Assembly: GCA_021413825.1 (NCBI GenBank)
Contig: JAIOPQ010000015.1
Coordinates: 1-64,000 of the forward strand
Direction: 5' to 3'
DNA: 64,000 nucleotides
Source of the DNA: Spirochaetia bacterium
GTDB taxonomy: Bacteria > Spirochaetota > Leptospiria > Leptospirales > Leptonemataceae
Below the pieces are notes generated by a model that saw nothing but the letters and a program-made list of their open reading frames with translations, was not told the DNA's origin and ran no database searches. Made by a program: the position numbers and the translations under genes. The number at the start of each line of letters is the position of its first letter. Positions within the stretch are counted from its first letter, which is position 1. Positions 60,901-64,000 of the stretch are shown piece after piece.

Positions 60901-62369
60901 TTTTCTCAAGCGCACTATATTTCTTTTTCTTTACGGCGGTTTTTTTTATACATTGGGCAATCCTGCCCTTGCTCGTACCGGAGAAATATCTCCGCTCGGC
61001 CCGTCATGCGGCATTGCTCGTTGCTTCGTATGTTTTTTTTGCTTCTTATGAGTGGATCTTTAGCTTCCTTTTATTCTTCTTTACGATCACGGCATACGGA
61101 TCGGCCTTCTTCCTGACCCCTGGCGGACTGAAAGATCGCTATCGCAATTGGCTGCTGCTAGTTGTAATTTGCATACTTGTCGGCCTCCTCTGCTACTACA
61201 AGTATTACAACTTCTTCCTCGGGAACCTGCTTGAAGTTCTGGGATTCGTTGGGATCAAACCAGACTGGTTCATGCATACGATTGGTCTGCCCCTTGGAAT
61301 TTCGTTTTTTACATTTCAAGCATTGAGCTATGTCATCGATGTGTGGCGCGGCAAGACTGCTGTTGAAACTTCCTTCATGCGTTTCGGATTATTCAAATCG
61401 TTTTTCCCACAACTGGTTGCAGGCCCAATTGTAACCGCACGGGACTTTATCCCGCAGCTTTACAGTGATACGGATCTTACCGTTGAACGACTGCGCAACG
61501 GCGCGCGCTGGTTTGCACTGGGATATTTCAAGAAAGCAGTAATCGCAGATAACATCGGTCCAGCTGTAAGCGCAATGCTCGGTGATAAGGGCCAGTTTGG
61601 CACGCAGGGATCGTGGCTTGGTGCATTTGGTTTTGTTACTCAGATGTATGGAGATTTTTCAGGCTACAGTGATATGGCCTGGGGGTCTGCCATCTGGTTG
61701 GGGTTTCACCTTCCAGAGAACTTTAGAATGCCGCATATCGCGCGATCGATTTCTGAACACTGGCGCAGATGGCACATGTCACTCGGACGTTGGATCCGAG
61801 ACTATCTGTATATTTCCCTGGGCGGAAACCGAGTTAGCTGGTTTCGCCACAAAATCAATCTGGTAATCGCTATGCTCGTCAGTGGATTCTGGCACGGAGC
61901 AAACTGGACATTCGTCGTCTGGGGATTAATCTTTGGTGTCTGGCTCGCTGCAGAAACAATCTTCCAAGAATGGTATGACAAGCGTCCTAAACTTCCGGAC
62001 GGGCCCGTTATGCGAGTATTGCGCTGGCCATTTGAAGGTCTGCGCTGGTTCTACGCGATGATCTGCGTTACCACAATCCATGTTTTGTTCAGTTCACCTA
62101 CGGTGTCGTATGCGATCTTCAAGATGAAGTTGATGTATTTTTACGAAGCACCGAAAGTCCCGATCCCTCCAATGCTCTACAAGCCTATCCTCACATACTT
62201 TGCAATCATGATGGCTGGCGAATGGCTGGGTTATTGGATCTGGGAAAAAGGGAAATTCCAGATCAAGGTTCCCCTGTGGCTTGAGTTTGCCATCTACCCA
62301 TTCCTGGCGTTGCTGTTGATTCAATTGGCCGCTCCAGATGGGGGCGCTTTCATTTATTTCGTGTTTTAG
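60897..62369 (+). CDS. MBOAT family O-acyltransferase, second copy
   Basis: The 490-residue protein has about ten helices and the family marks: FPQLVAGPIVTARDFIPQL near 180, EHWRRWHMSLGRWIRDYLYISLGGNR near 290, and the catalytic His in SGFWHGANWTFVVWG near 345. The end is FIYFVF. It is a diverged paralogue of the gene at 54519. It is coupled to a CPBP protease upstream. Its stop lies six bp before an insertion sequence, so a partner hydrolase that often follows such genes may have been displaced. Confidence 0.94.
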   Translation: MIFSSALYFFFFTAVFFIHWAILPLLVPEKYLRSARHAALLVASYVFFASYEWIFSFLLFFFTITAYGSAFFLTPGGLKDRYRNWLLLVVICILVGLLCYYKYYNFFLGNLLEVLGFVGIKPDWFMHTIGLPLGISFFTFQALSYVIDVWRGKTAVETSFMRFGLFKSFFPQLVAGPIVTARDFIPQLYSDTDLTVERLRNGARWFALGYFKKAVIADNIGPAVSAMLGDKGQFGTQGSWLGAFGFVTQMYGDFSGYSDMAWGSAIWLGFHLPENFRMPHIARSISEHWRRWHMSLGRWIRDYLYISLGGNRVSWFRHKINLVIAMLVSGFWHGANWTFVVWGLIFGVWLAAETIFQEWYDKRPKLPDGPVMRVLRWPFEGLRWFYAMICVTTIHVLFSSPTVSYAIFKMKLMYFYEAPKVPIPPMLYKPILTYFAIMMAGEWLGYWIWEKGKFQIKVPLWLEFAIYPFLALLLIQLAAPDGGAFIYFVF

Positions 62370-62375
62370 CGTTCA

Positions 62376-62392
62376 CCCCCACATTCCCCAAA
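62376..62392 (+). repeat. Left terminal inverted repeat
   Basis: CCCCCACATTCCCCAAA is the exact reverse complement of 63372-63388. The base outside differs (A here, G in the mirrored right end), fixing the length at 17 bp. Confidence 0.92.
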
Positions 62393-62409
62393 GGTAACCC
62401 GGCACGCGC

Positions 62410-62427
62410 GCAGCGGCAAGCCGCTGC
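62410..62427 (+). promoter_or_regulatory. Hairpin ahead of the transposase start
   Basis: GCAGCGGC and GCCGCTGC form a perfect 8-bp stem with a two-base AA loop, six bases before the likely GTG start. Such structures in insertion sequences can stop outside promoters from driving transposase translation. A second 8-bp stem (CAGCGCTT at 62493 and AAGCGCTG at 62508) lies inside the coding region. Confidence 0.5.
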
Positions 62428-62432
62428 TTGTA

Positions 62433-64000
62433 GTGCCCCAAATCCTGGAATCCAGTGACGATCTCCAAAACACCAAATATATAAACGCGCGTCAGCGCTT
62501 CTCGCTAAAGCGCTGTCTTATTTGCAACTACCATGATTCCAGTACTTCCAATACTCCCCTTCATCATCTCAAGCTTCCACTCTGGGTGTTTTCATACCTT
62601 CTTGAAGATCAGATTCATAGATTTCCACAGGTATTGAATGCCCGCGAGATTCAAGAGCGTCTGGGGGTTTCAAAGAATACCGCCAGTCTTTTGAAACGCA
62701 GGCTTCAGGTGTTCCTGTCTGACCTTACACCTGCGATTAAAAATAAGATGGCTGGCGAATTGAAGCACAGAGGTGGATTACCGTCAGGCGATCTAACTGA
62801 TTTCACGCGGAAAACAGCTGTAGTTCACATTGATGGCCTGGCTTTATTTTCTGCCAGTCGACGTGCGAATGGTGGTCGTGCACGGATTAGGCATGGCGGA
62901 CAGACAGCCAGTGTTTACCTTACTGATGCCGTTGCGGAACAGAAGGGACGATACCAGATAGGGACGTTAATTCACACCATTGCTATTCCTGGCGGTCCTA
63001 TTCTTCTGGATTCCCTGCCGGGGTTTGGACAACGGTATGTTAGTCCTTTGCTTGAGTTTCTTCCTGCTGACGCCCCACTCTTCAGCGACGACGGTTACCC
63101 CTGGCTTTCACGTTACCGTCCCAATCATCGTTCAGTGAATCATTCTGCTCGTGGGAAAGACAAAAGGAACAGGTGGGCACGTCAGCGTTGGTGTCGGGAC
63201 GGTGTTAATAACAACTGTGCCGAGGGTAACCAGCGGGCATTAAAGCACGCCTTCCTTTCTGGTTATACTTACTTCAGTCCTGAATACTCTTCACTGTATG
63301 TTAGAGAGTATGCGGGACTCAAGGGAATCAGGGTGTATGGTCTTCAGGAATTGTTGGAAAATACATATGGGTTTGGGGAATGTGGGGGCAAGGCTTTGAC
63401 CGCTAGTGGTCCGCCGGGTAGAAAACACCAGCATGCATACCTGAGGGTCAGAATCCGTGAGTTACAGTATCTTCCACCTAAACCAAGCAGTCGATTCGGT
63501 CTGGATTACAGCAATTCACGAAAACAGATTCGTGGGAAGCTCCGAGACTTGTTGAATCAGAACGAATTCTTTTCAGCACGACAGGCACACACAGACTACC
63601 TTGATTTCTGGGAGGACGCCGAGCCCTACCGAAAGCAATTAGAGAAGAAATATAACGCAGTCGCGCGCGAGTTATGGTCACACCTGGAAAGGTGGGACGG
63701 TAAGCTATTAAGTAGATTAGCCGCAGACATCCAGGCACCGCATCGCCTGCTTCTCAGAATTGCCCGTCGCTGGAAGAAACTAGGAATTGCCAGAGTTGAC
63801 GAACAGTGGAATGCAAATGAACGCCGCATCTATTGCTACGTCAATCGCCTGACCCCTGTACTGCCTGAGTTCCTTTATTCTTTCGACATGGACCAATACC
63901 AGAATCAATCTGAAGCGGAACTCGAATCTATTCCTGCCATTGAAATTTCGAAATATGGAATAAGGAAAACAGAACGTGAAAAACTATTCAATGAGGTATT
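62433..64000 (+). CDS. IS1595-like DDE transposase frame continuing past the element; C-terminus beyond right edge
   Basis: A GTG frame at 62433 reads 522 codons to the window edge without a stop; it is open from 62370. Residues 20-50 look like half of the zinc ribbon (RCLICNYHDSSTSNTPLHHLKLPL, Cys28, Cys31). A helix-turn-helix follows (REIQERLGVSKNTASLLKRRL, 71-91). The DDE catalytic set is Asp134 (VHIDG), Asp220 (SDDGY, or Asp219) and Glu264 (NNCAEGNQRALKHAF). Residues 314-319 are coded by the right inverted repeat. After that, about 203 more residues of unknown type are fused in frame. No Shine-Dalgarno is seen. Confidence 0.75.
   Translation, partial: MPQILESSDDLQNTKYINARQRFSLKRCLICNYHDSSTSNTPLHHLKLPLWVFSYLLEDQIHRFPQVLNAREIQERLGVSKNTASLLKRRLQVFLSDLTPAIKNKMAGELKHRGGLPSGDLTDFTRKTAVVHIDGLALFSASRRANGGRARIRHGGQTASVYLTDAVAEQKGRYQIGTLIHTIAIPGGPILLDSLPGFGQRYVSPLLEFLPADAPLFSDDGYPWLSRYRPNHRSVNHSARGKDKRNRWARQRWCRDGVNNNCAEGNQRALKHAFLSGYTYFSPEYSSLYVREYAGLKGIRVYGLQELLENTYGFGECGGKALTASGPPGRKHQHAYLRVRIRELQYLPPKPSSRFGLDYSNSRKQIRGKLRDLLNQNEFFSARQAHTDYLDFWEDAEPYRKQLEKKYNAVARELWSHLERWDGKLLSRLAADIQAPHRLLLRIARRWKKLGIARVDEQWNANERRIYCYVNRLTPVLPEFLYSFDMDQYQNQSEAELESIPAIEISKYGIRKTEREKLFNEV
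63372..63388 (+). repeat. Right terminal inverted repeat
   Basis: TTTGGGGAATGTGGGGG mirrors 62376-62392 without a mismatch. It is read through in frame by the transposase as FGECGG-type residues. Confidence 0.92.
63389..64000 (+). other. Unknown reading frame downstream of the insertion sequence, in frame with the transposase
   Basis: The frame is free of stops for 612 bases and is rich in charged residues, with helix-like stretches (SRKQIRGKLRDLLNQNEFFS, LLSRLAADIQAPHRLLLRIA). The second resembles a winged-helix segment. No ATG appears in it until 63888, so the original N-terminus was probably lost or replaced by the element. I do not recognise it. It could be the interrupted or captured target gene, read as a fusion. 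Confidence 0.55.

Larger units (their letters stand above)
62376..63388 (+). mobile_element. IS1595-like insertion sequence, 1,013 bp
   Basis: Perfect 17-bp inverted ends (62376-62392 and 63372-63388) bound a transposase frame. The length and coding orientation fit the IS1595 family. No direct repeat is seen next to the ends: eight bases outside are AGCGTTCA on the left and CAAGGCTT on the right. This suggests deletion or recombination after insertion, or a transposition without duplication. The element starts six bases after the MBOAT stop. The transposase has no stop inside the ends. Confidence 0.85.

Noticed and set aside
1-64000. CRISPR arrays, rRNA genes and prophage
   Set aside because: No regularly spaced direct repeats, rRNA-like segments or phage structural genes were seen on reading the window.

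Overview
The window looks like chromosomal DNA from a double-membraned, flagellated spirochaete, most probably of the Leptospirales. Supporting signs are FlbD and FliL flagellar proteins plus an FlgM anti-sigma factor, a tripartite-type RND pump with an outer-membrane factor, many lipoprotein and OmpA-era signal peptides, an rsfS-LCP-nadD cluster of the kind I recall from Leptospira, and paired MBOAT acyltransferases. The species cannot be named from sequence alone. Genes are tightly packed, with many ATGA/TTGA/TGATG junctions and several convergent genes that overlap at their 3' ends.

Layout. 1-3.3 kb: a gene cut by the left edge, a carotenoid/retinol-type FAD oxidoreductase and the Mg2+ transporter MgtE, all leftward. 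3.3-5.3 kb: a sodium:solute symporter facing an SH3-domain secreted protein. 5.4-10.7 kb: TetR regulator, TolC-like factor and RND pump in one leftward operon with a large dyad operator at the regulator's start; no periplasmic adaptor gene is present. 10.8-15.1 kb: unknown anchored protein, DUF3817 protein, then a leftward run FecR-domain protein, riboflavin synthase, DUF3299 protein and a secreted caspase-like protease carrying an EF-hand-like loop and Tudor-knot repeats. 15.2-21 kb (rightward): acetyl-CoA synthetase, a secreted coiled-coil protein, a GH13 glucosidase and an AI-2E-family permease. 21-23.8 kb (leftward): Uup-type ABC-F ATPase and an NAD-dependent epimerase.

23.8-30.6 kb: hairpins and a terminator precede flgM, which has a sigma-28-like promoter; then a three-gene envelope operon with two tandem TRL-type lipoproteins; then a chemoreceptor with a C-terminal hemerythrin domain; then a leftward Mrp ATPase and secreted coiled-coil protein. 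30.6-37 kb: a CmoA-like methyltransferase broken by one in-frame TAG, an ICMT-like methyltransferase, a membrane protein, rsfS-LCP-nadD, a CPBP protease, asd and a DJ-1 protein. 37-47.3 kb: a patatin/cNMP phospholipase, a PerR/Fur regulator and a complete kdpABCDE potassium uptake locus. 47.5-54.4 kb: a second chemoreceptor, a serine hydrolase, TerC, methionine aminopeptidase and oligoendopeptidase F. 54.5-62.4 kb: MBOAT, DUF218, a MarR/monooxygenase divergent pair with a palindromic operator, GDPD-fliL-flbD, a CPBP protease and a second MBOAT.

62.4-64 kb holds the least ordinary stretch: a 1,013-bp insertion sequence with perfect 17-bp inverted ends and an IS1595-like DDE transposase. Its reading frame has no stop inside the element, runs through the right inverted repeat, and stays open for more than 200 further codons to the window edge, giving an apparent transposase fusion or an element that has captured its neighbour. 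No target duplication is visible.
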